From Eustoma russellianum (taxonomy: Eukaryota > Streptophyta > Magnoliopsida > Gentianales > Gentianaceae): a DNA stretch of 64,000 nucleotides. The stretch lies in NCBI GenBank assembly GCA_036186865.1, contig AP025062.1:8469244-8533243 (forward strand), read 5' to 3'. Each line of letters opens with the position of its first letter. Position 1 is the first letter of the stretch. The notes beneath the pieces were generated by a model. That model ran no database searches. It saw only the letters and a program-made list of their open reading frames with translations, and had not been told where the DNA came from. This document shows positions 1-10,950 of the stretch, piece by piece. The position numbers were made by a program, and so were the translations under genes.

Positions 1-240
1 ATAGTCAAACACCTTTGTAAATATCAGATTTTTGGCATTAATTTCAAGAAGTTTTCTTTGTGATTCTTCAACCTATTTCTCTCTCTTCGCTTCTCTCTGC
101 TCCTATTCTTAATTCTTCTTTCTTGGTTCGGTATTGGCACAGAGAATTTACTCCATTGTTGGTGTGCTGTACCTTGGCTTTGTTGTGTGATTGTTGCTGG
201 TTAGTTGTTCTTGTATTTTAACATATTTAAAGACGTTTCC

Positions 241-401
241 GGTATACTAGGATCTCGCATTTGCACAGAGTCTGGGGAGAAGCCATATTGCTTCGTGATC
301 TGTTGTACGCAGTCTTACCCTGTATTTTTTTTTGTAAGAGACTGTTTTCACAGCTCGAACCCGTAAATTTAATGTCACAAAACATCAACATTAGTTATTC
401 C
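241..401 (-). repeat. Au-like SINE, copy 1
   Basis: tRNA-derived SINE read on the minus strand. The plus strand shows the family signature: a ggtatactaggatctcgc start, a tgcacagagtctgggga block, gatctgttgtacgcagtc, and a B-box-like tcgaacccg near 355-365. The order of blocks matches what I know of the plant Au SINE family. The 5' (A-box) end is decayed. It encodes no protein; mobilisation would depend on LINE enzymes. Confidence 0.72.
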
Positions 402-865
402 AGCGTTTTTATCTATTTCTCTGCCTAAATAATTCAAACATAGTCGCCGTTGAATGACATTTGTAGTAGAAACTCTAGGTGACTATAAATCTTGGATCTT
501 ACAAACAAATTATAAATTGCTTACACATCTATAAATTGGAGACCCAAGGCAGACGAATACGATGAGATGTAACAACTCTAACATTAGCAGAACCAAATAC
601 AGTTAGGTTTTTATGATAAAACAACTTAAATACTAGTTGATACATTAAAGCAGAGGCAAATAAGTAAAAATAATTTGAAATGTAGTATTAATATTGTGAA
701 GTGGTAAACAGATTTATCAGAAAAAAATTTGAGTACTACTCTAAATACGTGATAAAAGATGTTGTAAATAACTTTATAGATAAATAGAACTGGATGAAAA
801 GGAGATCATTGGTAGGCCCTTTTTCTCTTATTTTATAGTTTTTCAGCAAGTTAGACTAAATTTTG
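402..865. other. AT-rich intergenic DNA
   Basis: AT-rich, with no open frame or repeat that I can assign. Confidence 0.6.
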
Positions 866-938
866 ATACATCCGACTCTCAATACCTCGTCATATGCGGA
901 AAGCCTTTAAAGCAATAGGTAATAACATTGTTGTTGTT
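866..938 (+). repeat. TS-like SINE, truncated 3' end
   Basis: Carries the 3' end of the TTG-tailed SINE family seen at 7385, 47455, 58985 and 59818: tccgactctcaatacctcg, then a degenerate stem, then attgttgttgtt. The TTG tail gives the plus orientation. Confidence 0.5.
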
Positions 939-971
939 AGACTAAATTTTGATGCATAATGATCTTCACTT

Positions 972-976
<5 letters not shown>

Positions 977-1027
<51 letters not shown>
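977..1027. repeat. (TA)n microsatellite
   Basis: About 25 uninterrupted TA dinucleotides. It makes a spurious Tyr/Ile-repeat open frame on the minus strand. Confidence 0.95.
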
Positions 1028-1030
<3 letters not shown>

Positions 1031-1099
1031 TTTTGAGACCGCTAAAAGAAAAAGAAAGATGATAAATGTCATATATATTACAAAAGTAATAAAGCGCGT

Positions 1100-1265
1100 T
1101 TTCAGTGTATTAGGTTTCCATGTATGCTCAGGGTCGAGAGAGGAGACGGATCGCTTCGCGATCTGATGTACACAGCCTTACACTACACTTTGTACAAGAG
1201 GATGTTCCCATAGTTCGAACCCATGACCTCAATGTCACAAAACAACCTTATCAATTGCACAAGAA
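1100..1265 (-). repeat. Au-like SINE, copy 2
   Basis: Same block order as copy 1: ttcagtgtattagg, gatcgcttcgcgatctgatg, cagccttacactacactttg, gttcgaacccatgacctcaa and tcaattgcac. The reverse complement of the last two blocks supplies the B- and A-box regions. Confidence 0.8.
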
Positions 1266-1277
1266 ATAAGAGGTGCG

Positions 1278-1457
1278 TTTTCGGTGTACTAAGCTCTTGC
1301 ATTTTACGTAGGGTTTGGGGAAGGGCCAGATTGCTTTGCGATCTGATGTACGCGGTCTTACCTTATACTTTGGGTAAGAAGCTGTGTCCGCAGTCGAACC
1401 CATGAACACAAGGTCATAAAACAGCAATCTTATCAGTTGCTCCAATGTCTGCCTCCT
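1278..1457 (-). repeat. Au-like SINE, copy 3
   Basis: Starts about 13 bp after copy 2 in the same orientation. It has the full set of blocks, ending with ttatcagttgctccaatg, whose complement is the A-box region. It looks like a second insertion beside copy 2, or a tandem duplication that has since diverged. Confidence 0.82.
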
Positions 1458-2670
1458 AATAAAACAAGAAATATTTTCTCTATATATGAACGTAATAAAC
1501 AACAAAACAAAGAGGCATACCACTTAGAAGTATTCACTCTTAAGGACCTATTTGATAGGAGTACTTATATCCGATTTTCAGAGAATATTATGTGATTTTA
1601 TTTTCAGAGGTGTTTGATAACTATATTGATTGTTACTTAATTAATTAAGGTGTCTGAATTTGTCTTAGTAAATGTTCGTAAATAAATCTTCTCCGAGATA
1701 CTATCTCCTACATACCGCCAAAAGTAGGATTCCTCAGTCACTGAAATCTACAAAATCGTTTTGGCATGTAATCTTTTTACTATTTTTATGAATAAACAAA
1801 TCTTTTCTCTTCAATAATTTTTTTCCCAGTTTTAAGGAATGAAGACTAGTAAAAATGATAAAGATGCAGGTTTTAATAATTAATTAACAATGAACATATT
1901 GTGCAAAATGTGTAAAGTGTAATTCAATATCTAAATGACTAAAAATTGTTCACAAGATAATTTAAACAGGTTATCACGTCTTTAAGCTCGAATTAGGCTA
2001 CAAAATTGCAAATCAATTAGCAAATAGTATAGTGTAACATAATTAATGAATTCATTTTTTTATTAGATACAATTTTAGAGACAGTCATGAAATATCTTGT
2101 GTTTTATGTGAGGGTTGCAATAACGAAAAACATATCCAGAATCAAAGCTTTAAGCATTTATTATTAGTCTTCATACATAAATTAGTTTGTAATATTTGGT
2201 TTTAGCATTCGGATTCAGACTAGCATATAACCACATCAGTATTTAAAATAATTCAGATACTTAATCGAATCAAATTTCAGACTTTAGATTCAGACTTCAA
2301 TTTTTAACAAACGGACCCTTAATCTCTCACATAATTTACAATCCGAAAAAACAACGAAATTATATGCATAAAGTTTGTAAAAATAATTTATTATTATGTA
2401 TTATCTTCATTTAATGATTTTTCAAATGCTGTGCTTTAGCTGAACTCGCTTGTTGAACTCAAGTATAGAATCCCTTTGTTTTCTTCAATATTGGGCTTCT
2501 GTTGTTATTTTTTCCCCTCTTAATAATCGTTGGACAGTTGATAGATGAAAAACACCAAGAAAATTATGAGGAGAAAAAAAATTACAATATCCCATCTGAA
2601 TAAATTGAAATAAGATCTAAGTCAATTAACTTTAGTATGATTCTGGACTGAATAACGATGATGAGGGGTT
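1458..2670. other. AT-rich intergenic DNA without recognisable gene
   Basis: Low-complexity AT-rich sequence. I see no exon with usable splice sites and no terminal repeats. Confidence 0.6.
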
Positions 2671-2878
2671 CTCGGTGTAATAAGCTCCTGTATTTGCGCA
2701 GAGTCTGAAAAGAAGTAGAATCACTTCGTGATCTAATGTATGCAGGCTTACCCTACACTTTATGCAAGATGCTATTTTCGTGGCTCGTTACACTTTATGC
2801 AAGATGCTATTTTCGTGGCTCGAATCTGTGACCTCAAGGTCTTAAAACAGCAACCTTACCAGTTGCTCCAAGACCCGT
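2671..2878 (-). repeat. Au-like SINE, copy 4, with internal 35-bp duplication
   Basis: Complete copy, from ctcggtgtaataagctcctg to accagttgctccaagacccg. On the minus strand the A-box region reads TGGAGCAACTGGTAAGG and the B-box region GATTCGAGCC. A 35-bp unit (2754-2788) is repeated head-to-tail at 2789-2823 with one mismatch, so this copy is longer than its relatives. Confidence 0.85.
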
Positions 2879-3180
2879 ATTTGACTAAATAATGATGATA
2901 TTAGTATTTAAATATTTATTCAACAGAGTAGATTCTATGGTCTTGAAATCGAAGATCCCTCGATGTTATTTATTCATTGTCCATTTCTTTATTTAATATA
3001 GCTCTAGTGCCATGTACCTGTTTTTATCTTATGGAAACTCCACAACCTTCTTTTACGGGTCAACTTCGATATAACTATTCTCACTTGTTAAAACTCTAGA
3101 TATACCGACCCAAAATTTAGATCTGAAAACACTGTTTCCTTACTACTTTCATCATCAATAAAAACTGGTTCATAAATAGT
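2879..3180. other. Intergenic spacer
   Basis: AT-rich spacer between two SINE copies. Nothing recognisable. Confidence 0.55.
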
Positions 3181-3347
3181 GTTTCTGGTGTATTAGGCTC
3201 TCGCGCTTACATATAGTTTAGGGAAGGGGCAGATCGCTTCGCGATCTAATGTACACAGGTTTACTCTATACTTTGTGGAAGAGGCTATTTCCGTAGATCG
3301 AACTCATGACCTCAAGATCATAAAGCAGTAATTTTACCAGTTATGTG
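3181..3347 (-). repeat. Au-like SINE, copy 5
   Basis: gtttctggtgtattaggctc, gatcgcttcgcgatctaatg, tactctatactttgtgg, gatcgaactcatgacctcaa and ttaccagttatg follow in the family order. Same (minus) orientation as the other copies. Confidence 0.8.
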
Positions 3348-3616
3348 TACGTATATATCAATGTACATTCATATATGACAAACGACTCAATCCTTTAAAT
3401 TATTGAGGGATACACCAAAATCATATCGCTTCAATCTTCCCGCGCAGCATTATTAAAGGGGATCAAATTAGGATCACACCTTTAGCTCTTTAAAGTTAAG
3501 TTATAAGCCCTTCTATTGGAAAGCATAGTGCAATAAGCCCAATATTCATCAGAAAAAATAAAGAACTTTACAAAAGGCTGCATAAAATGTAACCTAGCTC
3601 CCATGTCAATTTTCTA

Positions 3617-4255
3617 TGTTAGAAATACGTGTAGGATGTTGGATACCAAGGCCGAAAAACAGAAAACATAAAAACGTCGAGACACAATGTGAGTTGATGT
3701 CCTTAAAGCTAAAATGCATCCACCACGAACGAGGTGAACTACGCGGCACAAACCTCCCAGGATATAACGGCTTCGTCCTTTCATTCGCTCTATGAGAGGA
3801 AGATGAACTTGAAAATATAAGTGTTTGATAGTGAAGGAAGAAGAAGAGAGAATTGGAGGAAGAATAATGATGAAAATTTCAAAATTTGTGCAAAAGATGT
3901 TGTCTCTTATTCAATATATCAAGGCCTACTATTTATAAGCTTTGGTTGTGTAAATACTACTTTGAAAACCCATTTCAACTGATTAATTAACCTCCATGTC
4001 AGTTACATACATTCATGTATGAAAGGAGCTGGATCAATAAGTTGCAATTCAAAGTGAAAAGTCCTATCTTTTGCCAAATTGATCGATCGATGTCCACTTC
4101 GATCAATCGATGTCATCGATCGATGTTAGACAGAGAGCTCCAAATTTGCACCCTTCCAACATCGATCGATCGATGCATCGATCGATATCATCAAGTGTGC
4201 ACTGCTCACACCACCATAGAACATGACTATGAATTCCATTAAGATATTCTAAAAA
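3617..4255 (-). repeat. Element A 3' LTR
   Basis: Matches 8717-9470 over shared blocks such as aggatgttggatacca, gacacaatgtgagttg and gttgcaattcaaagtgaaaa. It holds a minus-strand TATA box (TATAAATAGT near 3930-3940) and an ATCGATCGATCG array upstream of it (about 4078-4185). It retains a 72-bp R/U5 block lost from the other LTR, with the conserved box at 3756-3770 and the primer-like block at 3701-3710. The inner edge is set by loose similarity to the TGTTAG terminus. Confidence 0.82.
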
Positions 4256-4268
4256 TCTCACCCTCATT
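4256..4268 (-). promoter_or_regulatory. Element A polypurine tract (approximate)
   Basis: The minus strand reads AAATGAGGGTGAGA directly before the 3' LTR, a degenerate purine tract where plus-strand DNA synthesis would start. Confidence 0.45.
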
Positions 4269-4439
4269 TACTTGCAGAGAGCACTATCTTCAACAATACT
4301 ATAGGGAGGGACACATAGATAGTGTTGAGTAGGATTCTTCTGTGACTTGTTATTACCACATTGAACCCCATTCGCAGGATCTCTGCAAATAGCGGGTTGG
4401 ATTGGTGCCACACATATGCACTTCGAATGGAACAAGTCA

Positions 4440-5573
4440 CATCCCCCTCGATGTTTCACGAACTAACTTTTTGCATAATCCTTTCGTCAAAGGGTCAGTC
4501 AAGTTAAACTCGGATCTTACAAACTCCAAGTTAACCACCCCTGAACTCATCAAATCTCGCACAATATTGTGTCTTAATCGTATGTGCTGGTTCTTTCCAT
4601 TGTAAGCTCTGTTATTTGCTCGAACAATCGCAGCCTACGAATCATAATGTATAGATGCAGAAGACATAAGTTTAGACCACAAAGGAATATCTACAAGTAA
4701 ATTCCTCAACCATTCAGCTTTTGTACATGCAAGTTCTAAGGCACCAAATTCATATTCCATTATTGACTTTGCTTTACATGTTTGCTTAAATGATTTCCAA
4801 GAAATGACACTACCACCCAAAGTAAACACATAACCATTAGTTGAGTTAACTTCATCATTATCCGTTACCCAGTTAGCATCACAAAATCCTTCTAACACAA
4901 AAGGATTTTCACTAAAGAATAAACCAAGATCCATGGTTCCTCTAAGATATTTCAAAAGCCTTCTCAGAGAAAACCAATGTGCATTACTTGGGTTGTGCAT
5001 ATATCTAGCAAGTCTCATCATCATCCGTACACAGTATATCCTAACGACAGTATATCTAGCAAGTCTATTTACAACATATGCAATATTTGGTCTAATGCAA
5101 TTCATTAGATACATTACACTACCAATTATTGTTGCATACTCACATCGTGAAACACTATCATTTTTATTCTTTTCTAATCTTCTGTTAGGATCAAAAGGTG
5201 TACTTACAGCTTTGCAATCAAATGATTAAACTTCTTTAACACTTTTCAACTAATGAATTTGACAAAGTATATAACCCCATGTCTTTCTTATCAAAAACTG
5301 ATGACAAAAATGTTTTGGTCTTTTGAATAACATCCAAATTTGTGCCAAATATCAACATGTCATCCACATACAGGCAAATAATCACACCATCAAGATTCTC
5401 AAATTTTCTATAAACACATCTATCACTTTCGTTTATTACATGTCCATTTGCTAGCAAGGCATTATCAAATTTCTCATGCCATTGCTTAGGAGCCTGTTTT
5501 AAACCATACAAGGAATTATTTAATCTAAAAAATTTGTGTTCTTGCCCTTTCAAAATCATTCCCTCATGTTGTC

Positions 5574-5604
<31 letters not shown>

Positions 5605-6189
5605 TAAGAATTCTGTTTTAACATCCATTTGATGTATTACAAGTTTGTCAATAGAAGCTAATGCAACTAGCACTGTAATGGTTGTTATTCTAGCAACCGG
5701 TGCATAGATGTCAAAGAAATCTACTCCTTCTTGCTGAGTAAATCATTTAGCTACTAATCTAGCCTTGAATTTATCTATAGTACCATCTGCCTTCAACTTC
5801 TTTCTAAACACCCACTTACAACCTATAGGCTTACAACCTCTAGGTAAATCTACAACTTTCCACGTGTGGTTATTCATTATTGAATCTAATTCACTATTTA
5901 TGGCTTCTTTACAAATGTTGCATCTATGGATTTCATAGCATCTTGATAAGTTTTCAGATCTTCTTTAAGGATAAATACTTTAGTAAAATCATTACCAAAG
6001 GTTTTCTCAATCCGTTTCCTTTTGCTTTTTCTTAGTGAATGCGGTTCTGTATTAACTACATTTTTACTAGATTCACCTTTATCATAAATGGAATGACCCG
6101 AATCCTTTTGTTGTTTCATAGGAAATACAGTCTCAAAGAATTCAACATCTTTAGACTCAATAATTGTAGAATTCTCAATAATCATAAAC
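4440..6189 (-). pseudogene. Element A pol: RT and RNase H (broken)
   Basis: Decayed reverse transcriptase and RNase H of a copia polyprotein. On the minus strand from about 6189: a post-integrase linker, then RT with the family segments MDVKTEFLNGDLDEEIYM and SLYGLKQAPKQWHEKF and the catalytic CLYVDDMLIFG (plus strand about 5355-5385), then RNase H with GFCDANWVTDND and CKAKSIMEYEFGALELA. RNase H is interrupted by a TAG directly after HYDS (4633-4635); the C-terminal third follows to about 4440. There is a gap at 5120-5235 where frames shift. Not translatable as one protein. Confidence 0.88.
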
Positions 6190-7384
6190 CTATATGCCGA
6201 CGTTGTTTTGGGCATATCCTATAAACACACAATCTTTGGTTTTTGGTCCTATCTTGTTCCTTTGGAATTGTGGAATACCCACCTTTGCCAAACACCTCCA
6301 CATTTTCAAGTACCCTAAGTTGGGAGGATAATCTTTCCATAGTTCATAACGGGTTTTATTGGTCTTTTTGTGTGGTATTCTATTCAATATATGACATGAA
6401 CAAATAATAGCTTCACCCTACCAATTATCTGATAAATCAGAACTAATTAGCATAGCATTCATTATATTCTTAAGTGTTCTATTCTTTCTCTCAGCTACAC
6501 CATTAAATTGTGGAGTATAAGGTGGTGTTACTTCAAGAATTATACCATGTTCTTCACAAAATTTTTGCAATGAAGTAGCATATACTCACCTCCTTTATAG
6601 GACCTTAACCTTTTGATCTTCCTTTCTAATTGATTTTCTACTTCATTCGTAAATTTCTTGAACATTTTTTCAGTCTCATCTTTATGGCTTAGTAAATATA
6701 CTCTAGTGAACCTCGAATAATCATCAATGAAGGTTATATATCTTTTACTTCCTTTACTAACATGATTCTTGAAGTCACCTAAGTCACTATGAATGAGATC
6801 TAGTTTACCTAAGACACTTTCAATACCTTTAAATGGTTTATTATAATGCTTAACTTCAACACAATATTCACATCTTTCAAATTTATCCTCATTTGCTATA
6901 TTGATGACATTCATAATTTTCAATCTTTTTAAAGCATTAAGATTAACATGACCTAGTCTAGCATTCCAAAGACCACAAGAATCAATCAACTACACAATAG
7001 AAGAAATATTCTTATTAGTGATACATGTAGCATCAAGTACAAACAACCCGGTATTGTAAAATCCCTTCCCGACAAATTCTTCATTTCTAGTAAGCACTAA
7101 CTTATCAGAATCAAAAACAAGTTTAAGATTGGTCTTGTTTAGAAGTTCTCCAAAAATCAAAACCCTACGTATAGTAGGAACATAGAGCACATTACTCAAT
7201 TTCAGCCTTTTTCCAGAAGTTAACTTAAGGAGCACTTTCTCCATCCCGAGAATATGGGTTCCTCATGCATCCTCAAGAAACACCTGATCTCTATCTATTT
7301 CTTGAAAATCAAAAAATAGATTTCTACTGGTAACAATGTGTCTAGTGACTTCGGTGCCTTTATTCTCACCAGTTTGATAATTAT
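6190..7384 (-). pseudogene. Element A pol: protease remnant and integrase (broken)
   Basis: Minus-strand copia protease C-terminal half (a T.H-like segment and the family sequence LFFDFQE near 7300), the GAG-pre-integrase segment with LSNVLYVPTIRR (7244-6990), and the integrase core (6989-6540). The zinc-binding region reads LWNARLGHV, with Asn where the family has His. The core has HSDLGDFK for the first catalytic Asp, but RSYKGGEY where the family has RSDxGGEY, so the second catalytic Asp is replaced by Tyr. The integrase would be dead even without the stops. The active-site Asp motif of the protease lies at the site of the repeat inserted at 7385-7800. Confidence 0.85.
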
Positions 7385-7800
7385 CACAAATGTACAACAA
7401 CAACATTATCCTATTGCCTTAAAGGTTCTCGTCCATAGCAAGGTATGGGGGGTCGGATGTACGTAACCATACCCATGTGTTAGAAATACACAGAGGTTGT
7501 TTTTCGATGTCCCATAATAAAAATTGCGTGTCGATCAACAGCTACTTCACAATATAAGAAGCGCGTCCAATTTAGTGAGTCATTTCACTTTATTCCATCA
7601 TATTCCAAAGCCAAGAAAGAATGTGTTATTATTGTGTACTACTTAACATGTTTCTTTATCATAAATCATACTCCCTCCATCTCCAATTTCCAATGGAGTC
7701 AAAAACACACTCTTCATTAACTTTGAAATATGATAGAATAAATCAAAATGACTTACTAAATTAGCTACGCTGATCGACATAGCTTGACACATAACCACCC
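7385..7800. repeat. TS-like SINE plus inverted partial copy, inserted in element A
   Basis: The left arm (about 7385-7640) is a TS-like SINE on the minus strand: its complement ends in ATGTTGTTGTTGTAC and contains GTTACGTACATCCGACCC. The right arm (about 7665-7800) repeats the head of the same unit in reverse (tcaaaatgacttactaaatt against aatttagtgagtcatttcac), so the two can fold back. It splits the protease region, between ATEWVV and the TRH segment. Confidence 0.65.
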
Positions 7801-8689
7801 ATTCTGTAGCACCCCCAACAAAGTTTACCCTTTCCACGAAGACTGCAGGATGACCTCCTCGTCTTTGATTTTGTCTCTACCGTCGTGCTCCACTATGTTT
7901 ACATGACAACTAGCTCGCTCTTTCGTTTTGTTGCAGAAAAAGGCTTTGTGTACAATCTTTCCGTAAACCCAGCACAGTCCTTTCTTTTGTCCCCGCGCAA
8001 AATTTTTACCTTTATTGTTGTGTGATTTGACATTCTAAACCTTTTGTCTCGCTGACTTTGAGTTGTGATCCAGAATGTTGGCCTGAGATTCGTTCTCAGC
8101 ACCCTCTACATCCTCCAGCCAGTTGTTTTCTTTAATGCAGATATGTTTGATGATACCATACATGGTAAGCTTTGCATCATCATGTTTACCTCTTTTCTTA
8201 AACTTGCTCCAAGAAGAGAGTAATGTTTCCAACAAAGAGGTAGCCTGGAAAGTTTCATCTATCTTGATGCCTTCTTGTTCGAGATTGTCCACCAATTGTT
8301 GGAATTGATGGATTTGATCATTGATAGGTATGTGGTCAACCATTTGAAACTTGAGAAACTCAGTGACCACATACTTCCTTTATCCAACATCTTCAGAACA
8401 ATACTTGTTCTGAAGTGCTTTCTAAATCTTCTTTGCAGATGAAAATTTGACATGAATGTCAAATAGGGAGCTTGACAGGAAATACAGGATATGACCTCTG
8501 TAGGTTGTGTAATCGGCTTCATACTTGAGTGCTTCTCCTTCATCAGTTGGTTTCCTCCTTGGTAAGAACATAGGAGACAGACAACATCTCAAGAAAGAAC
8601 AGTACCTTAGTCGACCACCATTTGAAGAATTTGCCATCAATAGGTTCCACCTTAGACATATCAGGAATGACATGATGTTTGGTAGCCAT
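7801..8689 (-). pseudogene. Element A gag (broken)
   Basis: Capsid-type Gag of a copia element. The start is ATG at 8689, which opens MATKHHVIPDMSK and runs into the family segment FFKWWSTKVLFFLE before a stop. Later frames carry further recognisable Gag sequence (FLKFQMVDHIPINDQIHQF at 8370 down; FQATSLLETLLSSW). The zinc knuckle near 7925-7990 reads CWVYGKIVHKAFFC: the second Cys is Tyr and the usual Gly before His is Val. Several frameshifts make it non-functional. Confidence 0.85.
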
Positions 8690-8697
8690 ATCAATTA

Positions 8698-8716
8698 GGT
8701 TTTAAAGCTTTAAGAT
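8698..8716 (-). promoter_or_regulatory. Element A primer-binding site region, non-tRNA-Met type
   Basis: Directly after the 5' LTR the minus strand reads ATCTTAAAGCTTTAAAACC. It lacks TGGTATCAGAGC and starts like the same site of element C (ATCTTAAGACG). The stretch CTTAAAGCT is complementary to AGCTTTAAG inside the 3' LTR (plus 3702-3710). Confidence 0.6.
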
Positions 8717-9470
8717 TCTTAAAAAAACGTATAGGATGTTGGATACCAAAATCAAAAAACGGAGAATGTAGAAAAGCCAGGACACAATGTGAGTTGCTAT
8801 CTTCTTTTCGTTTGTTCTATGAAAGGAAGATGAACTTGCAAATAAAAGTGTTTGACAGTGGAGGAAGAATAGAGAACTGGAGGAAGAATAATGATGAAAA
8901 TTTCAGAATTTGTCCAAAAGTTATTGTCTCTTATTTAAGATATCAAGACCAACTATTTATAGGTCTTGGGTTGTGTATGCCACTTTGAAAATCTATTTTA
9001 GCATATTAATTAACCTCCATGTGAGTTGCATAACGGTTATGTATGAAGAGAGACGATTCTTGGATCAATAAGTTGCAATTCAAAGTGAAAAGTCATGTCT
9101 TTTACCACATCGATCAATCGATAATGGACAGAGAGCTCCAACTTTGCACCCTGTCAACATCGATGTATCGATCGATGTCACATCGATCGATCCATGTGAT
9201 CGATCTATGTAGGACATAGAGCTCCAACTTTGTATACATACCACATCGACCACATCGATCCGTCGATGTGATCGATCTATGTCCAACAGAACACTCAACT
9301 TCATTTCAGTTTTCACTTGTTTCGTTCCATTTTGCACATGAATCGATCCAAGTGATTTCTTACAAGTTCAAAGTGTTCTAATCATCTTTTAATCTCACAA
9401 ACAACATCTTATATGCTTTTATATAAGTTTGGAGCAAATTCTAAAGTACTCTAAACATACTTTTCTAACA
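8717..9470 (-). repeat. Element A 5' LTR
   Basis: Starts (minus) at TGTTAGAAAAG and has a TATA box near 8945-8957 (TATAAATAGT). About 150-350 bp upstream of that box lies an array of ATCGATCGATG-type palindromes and the repeated segment gagctccaactttg (9130-9290). About 72 bp of R/U5 present in the other LTR is missing here after gagttg (8791-8796). Confidence 0.85.
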
Positions 9471-9475
9471 TTCTA

Positions 9476-10091
9476 TACTAACTAGGACTACCATTATAGT
9501 TGTAACTGTATCTATATACGTTCTTTCATTTTTTTTTAAATTTTTTTTGGAACGAATCAAATTCTTTTCATAATCATAAAATTATAATCTAATTCGATTC
9601 ATAATAAAGTGCTGCTAGCCTGCTATAACTTTTCATTTTTTTGTGTGTCACATTGTTCTATTATCTTGAAGCTCTGTCGCCTTGTAGGCAGAAATGAACT
9701 TCCCCATGAAGGAAAGACGCCCAATCTCTTTGCCAAAACTTTTCAAAAGTTTTAGTACGATATGTTTTGTATCACATGTGAATGTAAAAGGCATAGTGCC
9801 AATACACGTCACAAAAGGGAAAATAAACTACGTAGTAGACCACGTAAACCCGATATTTTCGGGAGAGGGGGGTGAGGAGGGGGGGAATCATGGCCTTAAG
9901 ACTAAATATGACATACTCCTTCAAAAATCGGCCTTTAGGCCAAACATGACATACCATATTTTTGTTGTTTTATTTGGCCGATTGATAACTTTTGCAAGAA
10001 TAAAATTTAAAAAATGTAACATTAATGGTAGGTATGGGGTGCATCCTTTCACGAGGGTGATTTAAGTACACACAAAGACATACTAAACGAC
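9476..10091. other. Spacer without recognisable gene
   Basis: AT-rich with a G-rich patch near 9865-9890. The open frames present are short and overlap on both strands, with no domain I recognise. Confidence 0.55.
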
Positions 10092-10270
10092 GTTGTCGGT
10101 GCATTAGGATCTCGCGTTTGCACAGAATTTGAAGAGAGATTGGATCGCTTCGCAATCTGATATACATAGCATTATCCTACCATTTGTGTAAAAAGTTGTT
10201 TCCGCAGCTTGAACCCGTAATCTCAAGATCACACAAAGCAGCAACCTTACCAGTTGCTCCAATACCCGTC
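10092..10270 (-). repeat. Au-like SINE, copy 6
   Basis: Well-preserved copy: tcggtgcattaggatctcgc, gatcgcttcgcaatctgata, cttgaacccgtaatctcaag, ccttaccagttgctccaata. Minus orientation like the other five. Confidence 0.85.
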
Positions 10271-10950
10271 ATCACACAAAAGCATACTCATGAACCAAAA
10301 TGATACAAGTCAACACATTATGTAGTTTTTCGTAAAATAAATAACTTTTCTGATTTGATTCCAACATCCCTGAATTTTTTCTTTTGGGCTCTGAATTTTT
10401 CTGGAGATTTTCCAATTTAGAAGGTGGGTGACGAAGCACAAGGGCATCTAACTTGGCCAGTACTTGATTATAGACCGTCTTGTCACATAGGTCTAAATTC
10501 ATTACTGAAATATGATACCTAACCTTATTCATTTGTATCCAAAAAAAGAGTTGATTCTGGTTTGGGTTAGCATCAGAAACCATAATAGACTTGTGTAGTG
10601 TGAACGATAAAACAGAAAAAAACAGTACGCGAAATTTATGTGGTTTGGTAATATATCTATGTCTATGGGAGACAACTGAGCAATTCACTATACCGTTTAT
10701 TATAAAGCTATAATACCCTAATAAGAAATATAATCAGAAGTAAAAGAAAATATCATAACAACGTCCTATCTGGTCTCACTTTGTTACGCTGCATTCCATT
10801 TAATTTTACGAGAATTTGATGTATCTATTACATATATATAAATAACATATATATGTATATATACATACATACTTCATACATACATATACACACATGACAC
10901 ACATATATATGACATTTGTGTAAATTTTTTTTATTAGTTATTAACATAGA
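10271..10950. other. Unassigned spacer with one open frame and TA/CA repeats
   Basis: A minus-strand open frame covers 10688-10272 (138 codons), with the segment KLENLQKNSEPKRKNSG. I recognise no family and see no promoter or splice support. From about 10826 to 10920 there are imperfect TA/CATA microsatellites. Confidence 0.35.

Larger units (their letters stand above)
3617..9470 (-). mobile_element. Ty1/copia retrotransposon A (complete ends, decayed)
   Basis: A 5.85-kb element bounded by TGTTAGAAA...TTTCTAACA and flanked by the 5-bp target duplication ttcta (3612-3616 and 9471-9475). On the minus strand the order is LTR, gag, protease, integrase, RT, RNase H, LTR, the copia order. Its gag (FFKWWSTKVLFFL) and RT (CLYVDDMLI) resemble those of element C, so A, C and D seem to be one lineage. 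Many stops and frameshifts, a repeat inserted in the protease region, and LTRs that differ by large indels show it is old and inactive. Confidence 0.9.

Noticed and set aside
977..1072. Open frame with repeated Tyr-Ile on the minus strand
   Set aside because: Produced by the (TA)n microsatellite, not a gene.
10272..10688. Minus-strand open frame of 138 codons
   Set aside because: It begins at the SINE edge, has no recognisable domain, promoter or splice context. Mentioned only as unassigned spacer.
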